Assembly: GCF_003258315.1 (NCBI RefSeq)
Contig: NZ_CP030032.1
Span: 410,001-474,000 of the forward strand
Length of the DNA: 64,000 bases
Direction of reading: 5' to 3'
Source of the DNA: Bradymonas sediminis
GTDB taxonomy: Bacteria; Myxococcota_A; Bradymonadia; Bradymonadales; Bradymonadaceae
In this document: in pieces, positions 45,665-53,704 of the stretch
Position numbering within the stretch: the stretch's first letter is position 1
How the letters are laid out: each line of letters begins with the position of its first letter
Notes under the pieces: generated by a model
Told to the model about the DNA's origin: nothing
Seen by the model: the letters and a program-made list of their open reading frames with translations, nothing else
Databases searched by the model: none
Translations under genes and position numbers: made by a program

Positions 45665-46687
45665 ATGTCTGACTCAACCAACCGTCGCATCGTGCTCGCC
45701 AGTCGTCCGAAGGGAGAGCCGACGGCGGATAATTTTCGCATGGAGGAGCAGCAGATTCCCACGCCCGCAGACGGCGAGGTGTTGCTCAAGGTGAAGTATC
45801 TGTCGCTGGATCCCTATATGCGCGGGCGCATGAGCGCAGCCAAATCCTACGCTGCGCCGGTCGAGATCGGCGACACGATGGTCGGCGGTACCGTGGCCGA
45901 AGTCGTGGAGTCTCGCCACCCTAAATTTAAGGCCGGCCAGACCGTCTTGTCCTATTCGGGCTGGCAGGAATACGCGATTTCGAATGGGAAAGACCTGCAC
46001 GTCTTGGACCCGGACGCAGCGCCGCCGAGCACCGCGTTGGGCGTGATGGGGATGCCCGGATTTACGGCCTATGCGGGGCTTTTGACCATCGGGAAGCCGA
46101 AAAAAGGCGAGACGGTGGTGGTGGCCGCGGCGACCGGGCCGGTGGGCTCGGCGGTGGGGCAGATTGCGCAGATCAAGGGGGCGCGGGCGGTCGGCATCGC
46201 CGGGGGCCCCGAGAAGTGCAAGGCGTTGATCGAGGAGTTTGGCTTCGACGTGGCCCTGGACCATCGGGACCCGAATTTTGCGCAGAACCTCAAGGAGGCG
46301 GTGCCCGAGGGCATCGACGTCTATTTCGAGAATGTCGGCGGCGCAGTGTGGAAGGCGGTGCAGCCGCTGCTCAACGACTTCGCGCGCATCCCGGTATGCG
46401 GGCTGGTCGCCCATTATAATGAGGTCGCGCCGCCCGAAGGCCCGGACCGTCTGCCCGGGTTTATGGGGCAGATGCTCTCGAAACACCTGACCTTCCAGGG
46501 CTTTATTCAGAGCGATTTTATCGAGCAATATCCCGAGTTTCTCAAAGAGATGGGCGGCTGGTTGGCCCAGGGACGCGTGAAATACCGCGAGGATATTCGC
46601 GAAGGCCTCGAGAACGCCCCCGAGGCGTTTATCGGTATGCTCACCGGTGGCAATTTTGGCAAATTGATCGTCAAGGTCTCCGAATAA
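45665..46687 (+). CDS. NADP-dependent MDR-family oxidoreductase (CurA/prostaglandin-reductase type)
   Basis: The 340-residue zinc-free medium-chain reductase has RIVLASRPKGEPTADNFRME, EQQIPTPADGEVLLKVKYLS, LDPYMRGRMSAAKSY, the nucleotide-binding loop VVVAAATGPVGSAVGQIAQI, and FDVALDHRDPNF then GIDVYFENVGGAVW. Family members reduce the C=C bond of alpha,beta-unsaturated ketones and aldehydes with NADPH. ATG 45665 is chosen; an in-frame ATG at 45590 would add 25 residues without homology. It stands alone; nothing in its surroundings indicates a pathway. Confidence 0.92.
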   Translation: MSDSTNRRIVLASRPKGEPTADNFRMEEQQIPTPADGEVLLKVKYLSLDPYMRGRMSAAKSYAAPVEIGDTMVGGTVAEVVESRHPKFKAGQTVLSYSGWQEYAISNGKDLHVLDPDAAPPSTALGVMGMPGFTAYAGLLTIGKPKKGETVVVAAATGPVGSAVGQIAQIKGARAVGIAGGPEKCKALIEEFGFDVALDHRDPNFAQNLKEAVPEGIDVYFENVGGAVWKAVQPLLNDFARIPVCGLVAHYNEVAPPEGPDRLPGFMGQMLSKHLTFQGFIQSDFIEQYPEFLKEMGGWLAQGRVKYREDIREGLENAPEAFIGMLTGGNFGKLIVKVSE

Positions 46688-46790
46688 GCGCGGCACAAAT
46701 GGGGGGAGAAAGGGCGGGTTGTCGAACCGCGAATCGGGTTGCTAGGATGGCGCTAAGTTATAGGTCCATACTTCTTCGATCGGACGCGCT

Positions 46791-48488
46791 TTGGAATATC
46801 TTGAGACTGCCGGCAACCTGACCCTTAACCGACTGGCCGCGGGGCTTGGCGCCTCGATCTGGGTGGAGACCCACGAAGCGCTGGTCTTTGGCCGGCACTC
46901 CACCGCGGCGTTGCTCGTGCATTGGGCGAGCGCCGGCAATTGGTGGGAAGCGACGCGGCAACAGCTGGAGCTTCCCGAGCCTGTCGAATGCGCGGGGTGT
47001 GGACACCGGGCCTATCAGGGGAAAGCTACCTCCAGGATTGTAGCCCCGGGCGTCGGTCCGGTAGTCGTGAGTCTGTTATTGTTGGGGCACAATCACGCCG
47101 GTGCGGTCGGTCAGGAGGCCGCGCGCTCGATTTATCTGGTCGAGTCGATCAAATTGGCGAGGGACCACATCGAGCCGCAGCTCCTGGCGGAGTCGAGCGT
47201 GCGCTTTGCGCCCACGCTGGCGCCCTCTTCGGCGCATGAAATTGACGGAGAGGGCGACGACGCTTGCAACGAGCTCGACGCCTATCTGGGTTCGATGGGC
47301 CACAAATTGCGCACCCAGCTTGCGAGTCTTCTGGGCTATAGTGAGTTGTTGCTCGAGGAGGGGTTTGGGACGGACTCCTTTGGGCGGGATTCGCTTGAGC
47401 GCATCGAGCGCTCCGGGCGCGAGGTGTTGGATATCGTCGACGCCCTGGAGGTGCATCTGATGCGCCAGCAGGCCAAACGCAGGTTGGCCCAGACCCTGCA
47501 AAAGGTTTCGATGATGATGGCGAGCTCGCTGAACTTGAATGAGGTCATTCCAAAGATTCACGAGAGTATCGCGCAGCTGGTGAGCTTTGATCGCTCGCAA
47601 TTGTGGTGGGTGTATGACGGGTATCTGGAGTTGGCCGAGGCCTCCCCGGACGCGCCTACTCGCGTGAGCGTCGATGAAGAGCCCTACCGGCGGGTGTTTC
47701 AAGAGCTTCCGAATATTCAGTATATTCCGAAGATTGACCGCGAGCATATGTGCGACGCGCCGCATTGCCTGGGCCCCGAAGATCGGTCCTGGGTGTGCCT
47801 GCCATTGATGGGTGAGAAGCGCGCGTTGGCGCTGATCACCCTGGCTTCGGAATCCGCGCATGCGTATAGCGACCAGGACCTGGACCTGCTCACCGCCTTT
47901 GGGCACCACGCCTCATTGGCGCTGTGCAACGCGCGCCAATATAGCGAGTCGCGAAGGCTTAGCGATTATGATCCGCTCACTCAGGCCTTGAGTCGGCGAT
48001 ATTTTTTCGAGAGCGCGCAGAATAAGCTCGATGCTGCCCGGCGCGGCGGTGAGCCGCTGTCGCTGATGATGTTTGACGTCGACCATTTTAAGCAGGTCAA
48101 CGACACCTATGGGCATGGGGTGGGTGACGTCGCGCTGAAGCATGTGGTCGATAATTGTCAGCTCGCGCTTCGTCCGCTTGACCTGGTTGGGCGCTACGGT
48201 GGGGAGGAGTTTGTGGTGCTATTGCCCGGGGTTGAGCTGGCGATCGCGATGGAGATCGCGGACCGGGTGCGCCGGCGTATCGGTCTCTCGGAGGTCGAGA
48301 GCGAGGGGCGGCGATTCCGCATCACGATCAGCGCCGGGGTAGCGACCTTTCACCCCGAGATGGACACCAAGATTGAGGAGTTGATTAACCGCGCCGACGC
48401 GGCGCTTTATCGCGCCAAAGAGGGCGGCCGTGACCAAATGTGCGCCGAGGAGTGGGACCCGGTGACCGTGCGGATGATCTTAGAGTAG
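46791..48488 (+). CDS. GAF-GGDEF diguanylate cyclase with a HisKA-like segment
   Basis: This 565-residue protein starts at TTG 46791; no ATG is available in frame nearby. Residues 1-135 look like a degenerate GAF domain. Residues about 160-225 resemble a HisKA dimerisation helix including a His (GSMGHKLRTQLASLLGYSEL, His171), but no HATPase follows. A second GAF domain (about 240-375; FDRSQLWWVYDGYLELA) leads to a full GGDEF domain with RYGGEEFVVLLPG and the inhibitory I-site RPLD five residues ahead. It should make cyclic di-GMP with product inhibition. The stop overlaps the end of the convergent TlpA-like gene by 9 bp. Confidence 0.87.
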   Translation: MEYLETAGNLTLNRLAAGLGASIWVETHEALVFGRHSTAALLVHWASAGNWWEATRQQLELPEPVECAGCGHRAYQGKATSRIVAPGVGPVVVSLLLLGHNHAGAVGQEAARSIYLVESIKLARDHIEPQLLAESSVRFAPTLAPSSAHEIDGEGDDACNELDAYLGSMGHKLRTQLASLLGYSELLLEEGFGTDSFGRDSLERIERSGREVLDIVDALEVHLMRQQAKRRLAQTLQKVSMMMASSLNLNEVIPKIHESIAQLVSFDRSQLWWVYDGYLELAEASPDAPTRVSVDEEPYRRVFQELPNIQYIPKIDREHMCDAPHCLGPEDRSWVCLPLMGEKRALALITLASESAHAYSDQDLDLLTAFGHHASLALCNARQYSESRRLSDYDPLTQALSRRYFFESAQNKLDAARRGGEPLSLMMFDVDHFKQVNDTYGHGVGDVALKHVVDNCQLALRPLDLVGRYGGEEFVVLLPGVELAIAMEIADRVRRRIGLSEVESEGRRFRITISAGVATFHPEMDTKIEELINRADAALYRAKEGGRDQMCAEEWDPVTVRMILE

Positions 48489-49034
48489 CGCGCGCCACAA
48501 CATCCCAAGCGTGGTGGTATAGCCGACCACGGTATAGTCGATCGCGCCGTCTTCGTTGAGCACATAAAGGGTGGGGTAGGAGGAGATCTTATAATCTTGT
48601 TGGACCATGCGATTGCCCTTGAGCACGGGGTAATCGACATCTTGTTTGTCCATAAACTCCTGGATCTTCTCGTCTGATTGGTAGTCCAGGACGACCGAGA
48701 TCAGGTTGATGCGCTCGCCCATCCAGGACTTGATGCGGCTGACGTTGTCGGACTCCGCGCCGCACACCCCACACCAGGGGGCCCAGAAGACCACGAAGGT
48801 CTTCTTGCCCTGGTATTGCTGCAGCTCGTGCTCGTTGCCCTGCATATCGACCAGGGCGAACTGGGGGGCGGGGGCCCCCGATTTGACCAGCGCCCGGCTC
48901 TGCCACATCGTGATGGCGGTAAAAATCAGCGCGAAGATAGCCAGGTCACCGGCCCAGCGAAACCAGCGCTTCTGGCGTAATTGCTGCCAGCGGCTGAGCT
49001 GCTGGGAGGATATATCACTGCTCTCAGTGCTCAT
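48480..49034 (-). CDS. Membrane-anchored thioredoxin-like protein (TlpA type)
   Basis: The protein has 184 residues: a short basic N-terminus, one membrane anchor (GDLAIFALIFTAITMW), then a thioredoxin domain with WAPWCGVCGAESDNV (WCxxC) and the cis-Pro SSYPTLYVL. TlpA/ResA proteins reduce disulfides in the periplasm. It overlaps the end of the DsbD-like gene by 4 bp (ATGA), so it should receive electrons from that transporter. The C-terminus overlaps the convergent GGDEF gene. Confidence 0.93.
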   Translation of the reverse strand: MSTESSDISSQQLSRWQQLRQKRWFRWAGDLAIFALIFTAITMWQSRALVKSGAPAPQFALVDMQGNEHELQQYQGKKTFVVFWAPWCGVCGAESDNVSRIKSWMGERINLISVVLDYQSDEKIQEFMDKQDVDYPVLKGNRMVQQDYKISSYPTLYVLNEDGAIDYTVVGYTTTLGMLWRALL

Positions 49035-51388
49035 TGTGCGGCCTCTTTAAATGCGTCGACCAACATGGTGGGCGTCAGGACCTCGGGCATCGGTTTGCCC
49101 TTGGGCGACCCGTTGGGGGAGTAGATGAGGTAGAAGGGAACGCCGGCCTTGCCGTGCTCGGCGAGCTTCAGGCGGATCTTCTCATCCGGGTTGGTCCAGT
49201 CGGCGTAGAAGGGCGCGACGTTATATTTGACGATGGCCTCGCGCACCGGCGCGGTGTCGATGGCGGTCTTCATATTTGCCTGGCAGGTCAGGCACCAGTC
49301 GGCGCCGAAGTCCACAAAGACCGGGCGGCCCTCGGCGACGGCGGCCTGCACGGCCTCCTCGCTCCAATCCTGCCATTGAATCTCATCGACGGTCGAGGTC
49401 GCGGTGTTGGCCGCGCGCGCCTGGGTGCGCTCGATTTTAAGCGGGAAGCTATAATATCCCGCGACGCCAAGGATGCTCAGGGCCAGCGCGACGGTCATCG
49501 CTTTGCGCTTCGTCCAGGAAGCGAATTGCACCAGCCCGAAGAGCCAGGCCGCGATGCCCAGGGTGCCGGCGAACATCAGCACGGACGCCATGGCGTCGAC
49601 GCCCGCCTGGCGGCCGAGCAGCCAGATGATCCAGATGGCCGAGCCGAGCAGAGCGAAGCCCAAAAAGGTCTTGAGGTGGGCCATCCACATGCCGGGTTTG
49701 GGCAGGACTTTGGCCCAGCCGGGCATCAGCGTGAGGGCGACCATCGGGGCCGCAAGGCCAAGGCCGAGCGCGGCGAAGACCGCGATAATGGTCAGCGGAC
49801 CGCTGGCCAGCGCGAAGCCCACCGCGGTGCCCAAAAAGGGCGCGGAGCAGGGGGTCGCGAGGATCACGGCGAGCACACCTTCCCAGACGCTGCGCTTGAT
49901 GCCGCTGCTCTCCTGGGCCTTCTCATGGATATTCTGGGCGTTCATGCTTACTTCGAAGACGCCGAAGAGGTTGAGCGCGAAGAGCACCAGGATGACGATC
50001 AGGCCGGCCAGGAAATGCGGTTGCTGGAATTGGAAGCCCCAGCCGACCTGCGTGCCGGCCACGCGCAGCCCGATGACCACGCTCGCCAGCACCATCATGC
50101 TGCCGATGATGCCGCCGGTATAGGCCATGCCGTGGGTGACGATGCCGCGCTTGCTCTCGTGGACGATATTGGCAAAGGACGACACCTTCAGCGCGAGCAC
50201 GGGGAACACGCAGGGCATCAGGTTTAGGATGATGCCGCCGACAAACGCCAGCACGAGCACCCACGCCAGGCTAAGCGGCTCCTCGGAGTCGTCGGGCGTT
50301 GTAGCCGCGCCGGGCTCGGCGTTCTTTGGGTTCGAAAGCGCGGGCGTCGAGCCGACGCCGGGGATGCGCGCGTTATCCCAGGTGGGGACCGGCATCTCTT
50401 CGACCGGGTCGTCGGGCGCGCCGCGCTCAAACTCGTCGCGAATATAGACCGGGACGATGCTGCCGTCGGAGGCTTCGAATTCGAGCACGCCCGACAAGAT
50501 ATCGCGCGACTCTTCGGCGTCCGCCGGCAACTTCCCGTGGATATTGAGCAGCCAACCGTGGGCGGCATCGGGGTGCTTTTCTAACGCGGTGACGCGCACT
50601 TCGGGGATCGAGAAGATGTCCGGGATAAACGCGTGTTCGAGGTCATCGTAGCGCACCTTGAGGTCCAGGCAGGTGCTGGCCTTTTCCTGGCACTCGACAA
50701 GCTCGACCAGGACGTTGAACTCGTCGTTGGGGCGAAGCGGGGTCTGCGAATAGTGGAATTTGGTCTCAAGCCCGAGGTCCTCGGCCTTGCGCGGCACGCG
50801 CTTGCCGAATTTCGCGAAGTCCTGGATCAGGTTGGTGTCAGCCAGGATGGTCGAGTCGCCCACCGGGATGGTGCGGCTGAGGTTGGAGTGCCCGGGCATG
50901 CAGAGGTTGCTGCACGCCAGATAATCGACGTTGGCCTGCAGGGTGATCGAGCCGGTCGCGTCTTTGGCGACGGTGGCCTCGCTATAGAGGATGACCTCGT
51001 TATCGTAGCCATAGACGATCTGCTCGCCGTCCATCTCGGCGAAGACCTGCGGGGCGGCCCATTGCAGCTCGCCGAAGCTCATCTGGTCGGCCGACCACTC
51101 GATATGGGTCGGCACGCCGGCGTCTCCGGGGTATTTCCAATAGATATGCCACTCGCTGGCCAGCTTAAACGCCACGCCCACGCGGATGGTGTCGCCCGGG
51201 GCCACCTGGGTGGCGTCGACGATGAGGCGCGACTCGACGCTGACGTCGCCTTCGTGAATCGGTCCGGCGCCATACGCGGTTTCGGGGACCTGGTAGGCCT
51301 CGGCGCTCGCCGGTTGGACGGCGCTCAGGGCGCCGAAGAGCAGGCTGGCGCTCAGGAGTAATAAACGGAGGTATTTGGACGTAGTCAT
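49031..51388 (-). CDS. DsbD/ScsB-type thiol-disulfide transporter
   Basis: This protein of about 785 residues starts at ATG 51388, which gives the signal peptide LRLLLLSASLLFGALSAVQP; an upstream ATG at 51442 adds 18 residues. It has an extended N-terminal periplasmic DsbD-alpha-like domain (about 30-320) with the Cys pair in YLACSNLCMPGHSN, then an eight-helix DsbD core with the buried Cys pair NLMPCVFPVL and ATPCSAPFLG. The C-terminal thioredoxin domain contains VDFGADWCLTCQANM. It passes electrons from cytosolic thioredoxin to periplasmic thiols. The architecture matches ScsB-like forms. The gene is coupled to TlpA downstream and follows the ArsR-rhodanese regulator. Confidence 0.92.
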   Translation of the reverse strand: MTTSKYLRLLLLSASLLFGALSAVQPASAEAYQVPETAYGAGPIHEGDVSVESRLIVDATQVAPGDTIRVGVAFKLASEWHIYWKYPGDAGVPTHIEWSADQMSFGELQWAAPQVFAEMDGEQIVYGYDNEVILYSEATVAKDATGSITLQANVDYLACSNLCMPGHSNLSRTIPVGDSTILADTNLIQDFAKFGKRVPRKAEDLGLETKFHYSQTPLRPNDEFNVLVELVECQEKASTCLDLKVRYDDLEHAFIPDIFSIPEVRVTALEKHPDAAHGWLLNIHGKLPADAEESRDILSGVLEFEASDGSIVPVYIRDEFERGAPDDPVEEMPVPTWDNARIPGVGSTPALSNPKNAEPGAATTPDDSEEPLSLAWVLVLAFVGGIILNLMPCVFPVLALKVSSFANIVHESKRGIVTHGMAYTGGIIGSMMVLASVVIGLRVAGTQVGWGFQFQQPHFLAGLIVILVLFALNLFGVFEVSMNAQNIHEKAQESSGIKRSVWEGVLAVILATPCSAPFLGTAVGFALASGPLTIIAVFAALGLGLAAPMVALTLMPGWAKVLPKPGMWMAHLKTFLGFALLGSAIWIIWLLGRQAGVDAMASVLMFAGTLGIAAWLFGLVQFASWTKRKAMTVALALSILGVAGYYSFPLKIERTQARAANTATSTVDEIQWQDWSEEAVQAAVAEGRPVFVDFGADWCLTCQANMKTAIDTAPVREAIVKYNVAPFYADWTNPDEKIRLKLAEHGKAGVPFYLIYSPNGSPKGKPMPEVLTPTMLVDAFKEAAQ

Positions 51389-51438
51389 AGATATGGACCG
51401 TGAAGATTCAACGTCGGATCTAACCGAGTTCAATAAGC

Positions 51439-52110
51439 TCAAAGATTGGACTGCGTTTCAAGTGTTTTTCCCGCAGCCAGCCACTCGGCGATGCCGGGGG
51501 CCAGGCGCCGGGCGCTGATGCCTTGGGCGCGCATTTTGGCGACCGATTCGATCGCCGCGACGCAATAGGGGCCGCGGCAATAAGCGACGACTTCGCGGTC
51601 GCGCGGCAGCGTGTCGATGCGTTTGCTAAGTTCCGCGGAGGGTACCGATTGGGCACGCGGAAGATGCCCTGCTAAATATTCTTCCGCCGGGCGAAGATCC
51701 AAGAGGATGACTTCACCGCGCTCGACCTTATCGAGCAGCTGGGCGCCCTCAAAGTCGGGGATGACATCCGGGTCGCTGGCGTGAACGCGCATGGCCTCGC
51801 GCACCTCGGGCACCGACTCCAGCCCCATATCGCGCAGCGCGAGCCAGAGCTTAAGCGCCGGTTGACCCGACAGGCGATAAAAGACCCGGCGGCCGTCTCG
51901 GCGCGTGCTGACCATATGCGCGCGCTTGAGCACCCGCAGGTGCGCGCTGGTATTGGCCACGCTCTGGCCGAGCTTGCCGGCCAGGTCATCCACCGAGCGC
52001 TCCGATTGGGCCAGCAGGTTGAGCAGGCGCAGGCGGGAGTCGTTCGACAGCGCCTGCCCGATCGAGGCGAATTGGGTATAGAGTTGGCTGGGGAGTTCGT
52101 TGAGGCTCAT
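51439..52110 (-). CDS. ArsR-type HTH regulator fused to a rhodanese domain
   Basis: The protein has about 223 residues. The N-terminal ArsR winged helix (about 1-100) shows SNDSRLRLLNLLAQSERSVD, LGQSVANTSAHLRVLKRAHM, VSTRRDGRRVFYRLSG. The C-terminal rhodanese domain (about 115-215) shows VILLDLRPAEEYLAGHLPRA and the active-site loop VVAYCRGPYCVAA with Cys. Such fusions are known as thiol- or persulfide-linked regulators. ATG 52110 is preferred over an in-frame ATG at 52137. It leads the operon regulator - DsbD - TlpA, and a dyad at 52177-52196 upstream is a likely binding site. Confidence 0.88.
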   Translation of the reverse strand: MSLNELPSQLYTQFASIGQALSNDSRLRLLNLLAQSERSVDDLAGKLGQSVANTSAHLRVLKRAHMVSTRRDGRRVFYRLSGQPALKLWLALRDMGLESVPEVREAMRVHASDPDVIPDFEGAQLLDKVERGEVILLDLRPAEEYLAGHLPRAQSVPSAELSKRIDTLPRDREVVAYCRGPYCVAAIESVAKMRAQGISARRLAPGIAEWLAAGKTLETQSNL

Positions 52111-52176
52111 ATTTGGACATCCGCTAAATCGTTTCATTCACGCCTGGAGTGCGAGGCGGCGTGGCCATCGTCGCAT

Positions 52177-52196
52177 ATTCAAACGATCAATTGAAT
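52177..52196. promoter_or_regulatory. Candidate operator of the ArsR-rhodanese/DsbD operon
   Basis: ATTCAA and TTGAAT (52177-52182 and 52191-52196) form a perfect 6-bp inverted repeat with an 8-bp spacer, in an AT-rich tract 67-86 bp upstream of the regulator start. Size and position suit an ArsR-family dimer. Confidence 0.45.
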
Positions 52197-52235
52197 GGAT
52201 TATATTCCGGCGGATCGAACTATTTTAAGATAACC

Positions 52236-52260
52236 CAAAAGAGCGCCCCCGGGGGCGCTC
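52236..52260 (-). terminator. Terminator after the metal-binding lipoprotein
   Basis: The perfect 20-bp palindrome 52241-52260 (GAGCGCCCCC and its complement) runs into TTTT on the minus strand, 19 bp past the lipoprotein stop. Confidence 0.8.
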
Positions 52261-52278
52261 CAGGGGCGCATCGGCGCG

Positions 52279-52584
52279 TTATTCCGTGGCCTTTTTCTGC
52301 ACCAATTGCATATGGCAGACCGGGCAAACGCCGTCTTTTTTGTCGTGCGCGGCGTAGTGGCTCAGCTTGCTCATGTCGCACATCCACACCCCGTCGGGGA
52401 GCTGGGCGACCGCGACCGACGGGTCAAACTCGATGCCTTCTTTGGGGACTTCGACCTTGGGAAGTTGGTCCAGGTCGACCTCGGCGCCAAGTCCGGCGTT
52501 GTCGGCAGGGGCGTCTTTTTTGCAGCCCGAGAGCGCGAAGGCCGTCGAAAGGACGAGGAGCAGCAGGATGGTGAGGTTTTTCAT
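52279..52584 (-). CDS. Small lipoprotein with heavy-metal-binding-like motif
   Basis: The protein has 101 residues. The signal peptide ends in a lipobox (LLLLVLSTAFALSGC). The mature C-terminus contains WMCDMSKLSHYAAHDKKDGV then CPVCHMQL, resembling the heavy-metal-binding domain of copper-handling proteins (YxCPMHPxxxxxxxGxCPxCGMxL). The gene lies 60 bp downstream of ctaB on the same strand, so a role in copper or haem delivery to cytochrome oxidase is a reasonable inference. No oxidase genes lie nearby. Confidence 0.75.
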   Translation of the reverse strand: MKNLTILLLLVLSTAFALSGCKKDAPADNAGLGAEVDLDQLPKVEVPKEGIEFDPSVAVAQLPDGVWMCDMSKLSHYAAHDKKDGVCPVCHMQLVQKKATE

Positions 52585-52643
52585 GGCAGTGAGCTCATGC
52601 GATAGATGTTGGGGGGATGTTTGCTGGACAAAATCTTCATTTT

Positions 52644-53522
52644 TCAGGTCAAAAAGCGCTGCACAAACGCGGCAACGGCGAATAACGGCAATGAGACCAG
52701 GCTCGACAAGAAGACGCGTTTGCCCCAGAGGCTCACGTTCTTGTAGTCGACGGGGCGCACGATATAGGTCATCGGGCCGATGGTGCCGAGCAGCGTGATC
52801 AGCATAAAGGGCCAGCCCAGGCCGTCGATTAAGAGGGGCAGGGCCAGCACCGATGCCAGGGTGAGCAGCGAGATCACCCGCGCCCAGAAGACCGTGCGCT
52901 GGTAGCCACGGGGCGCCGGCGCGACTTGCAGCCGCGCGTTCTGATAGTCGGCGGCGCGGTAGAGCGCGATGCCCAAAAAATGCGGCATTTGCCACCAGAA
53001 GAGCACCGCGAAGAGCGCCAGGGCGCCGATATCGGGCGTCCCGGTGGCGGCGGTCCAACCAATCGCCGGCGGCATCGCCCCGGCGACGCCGCCCAGCGGC
53101 ACCGCCAGCGAGCTGCGCCGTTTTAGCGGCGTATAAACGCAGACATAGACCAGGGTCGCCAGTAATCCCAGGAACGCCGCCAGCGGGTTAACAAAGGCGG
53201 TGAGCAACCACATTCCCAAAAGAATCTCGACGGTGCCGATAATCGCGGCTTCGGCGATCGACATGCGCCCCGACGGCAGCGGGCGCACGGCCGTGCGTTT
53301 CATAAAGGCGTCGGTGTCGCGCTCAAAGATCTGGTTGAACGCGCCGCTGCCGGCGACCAGCAGGCCGGTGCCGCCGATGGCCGCGGCCGTCACGGGCAAG
53401 GACACGTTGATCGGCGCCAGCCAGAGCCCGGCGACCGCCGTCATCATATTCGTGATGACGATGCCGGGTTTGGCGAGCATGACCCAGTCACGAAGGCGCG
53501 ATGGTTTCTGTGGGGTTGGCAT
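52644..53522 (-). CDS. ctaB: Protoheme IX farnesyltransferase
   Basis: This 292-residue UbiA-type prenyltransferase has nine predicted helices and both Asp-rich substrate motifs: NQIFERDTDAFMKRTAVRPL (NxxxD) and the second-half YRAADYQNA segment. FWWQMPHFLGIALYRA is typical of CyoE/CtaB. It converts haem B to haem O for haem-copper oxidases. It begins 182 bp downstream of transketolase and is followed by the metal-binding lipoprotein. Confidence 0.95.
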   Translation of the reverse strand: MPTPQKPSRLRDWVMLAKPGIVITNMMTAVAGLWLAPINVSLPVTAAAIGGTGLLVAGSGAFNQIFERDTDAFMKRTAVRPLPSGRMSIAEAAIIGTVEILLGMWLLTAFVNPLAAFLGLLATLVYVCVYTPLKRRSSLAVPLGGVAGAMPPAIGWTAATGTPDIGALALFAVLFWWQMPHFLGIALYRAADYQNARLQVAPAPRGYQRTVFWARVISLLTLASVLALPLLIDGLGWPFMLITLLGTIGPMTYIVRPVDYKNVSLWGKRVFLSSLVSLPLFAVAAFVQRFLT

Positions 53523-53704
53523 TGATTCTCTCTGTGGCGCGCCCGGACAAGGTGGGTCTTCGATGGACCCGTGTTGCGGATGAACACCAGCGTGGTAGCG
53601 GTGCTGCGGGGATAGACACCGTCATGCGCGTTGCAAGGAATGGATTGAAGCATAGCGAAAAGTCGCCCGGGCACCATGGCCTGGCTGCCCGGGCTAAGTT
53701 CGCA

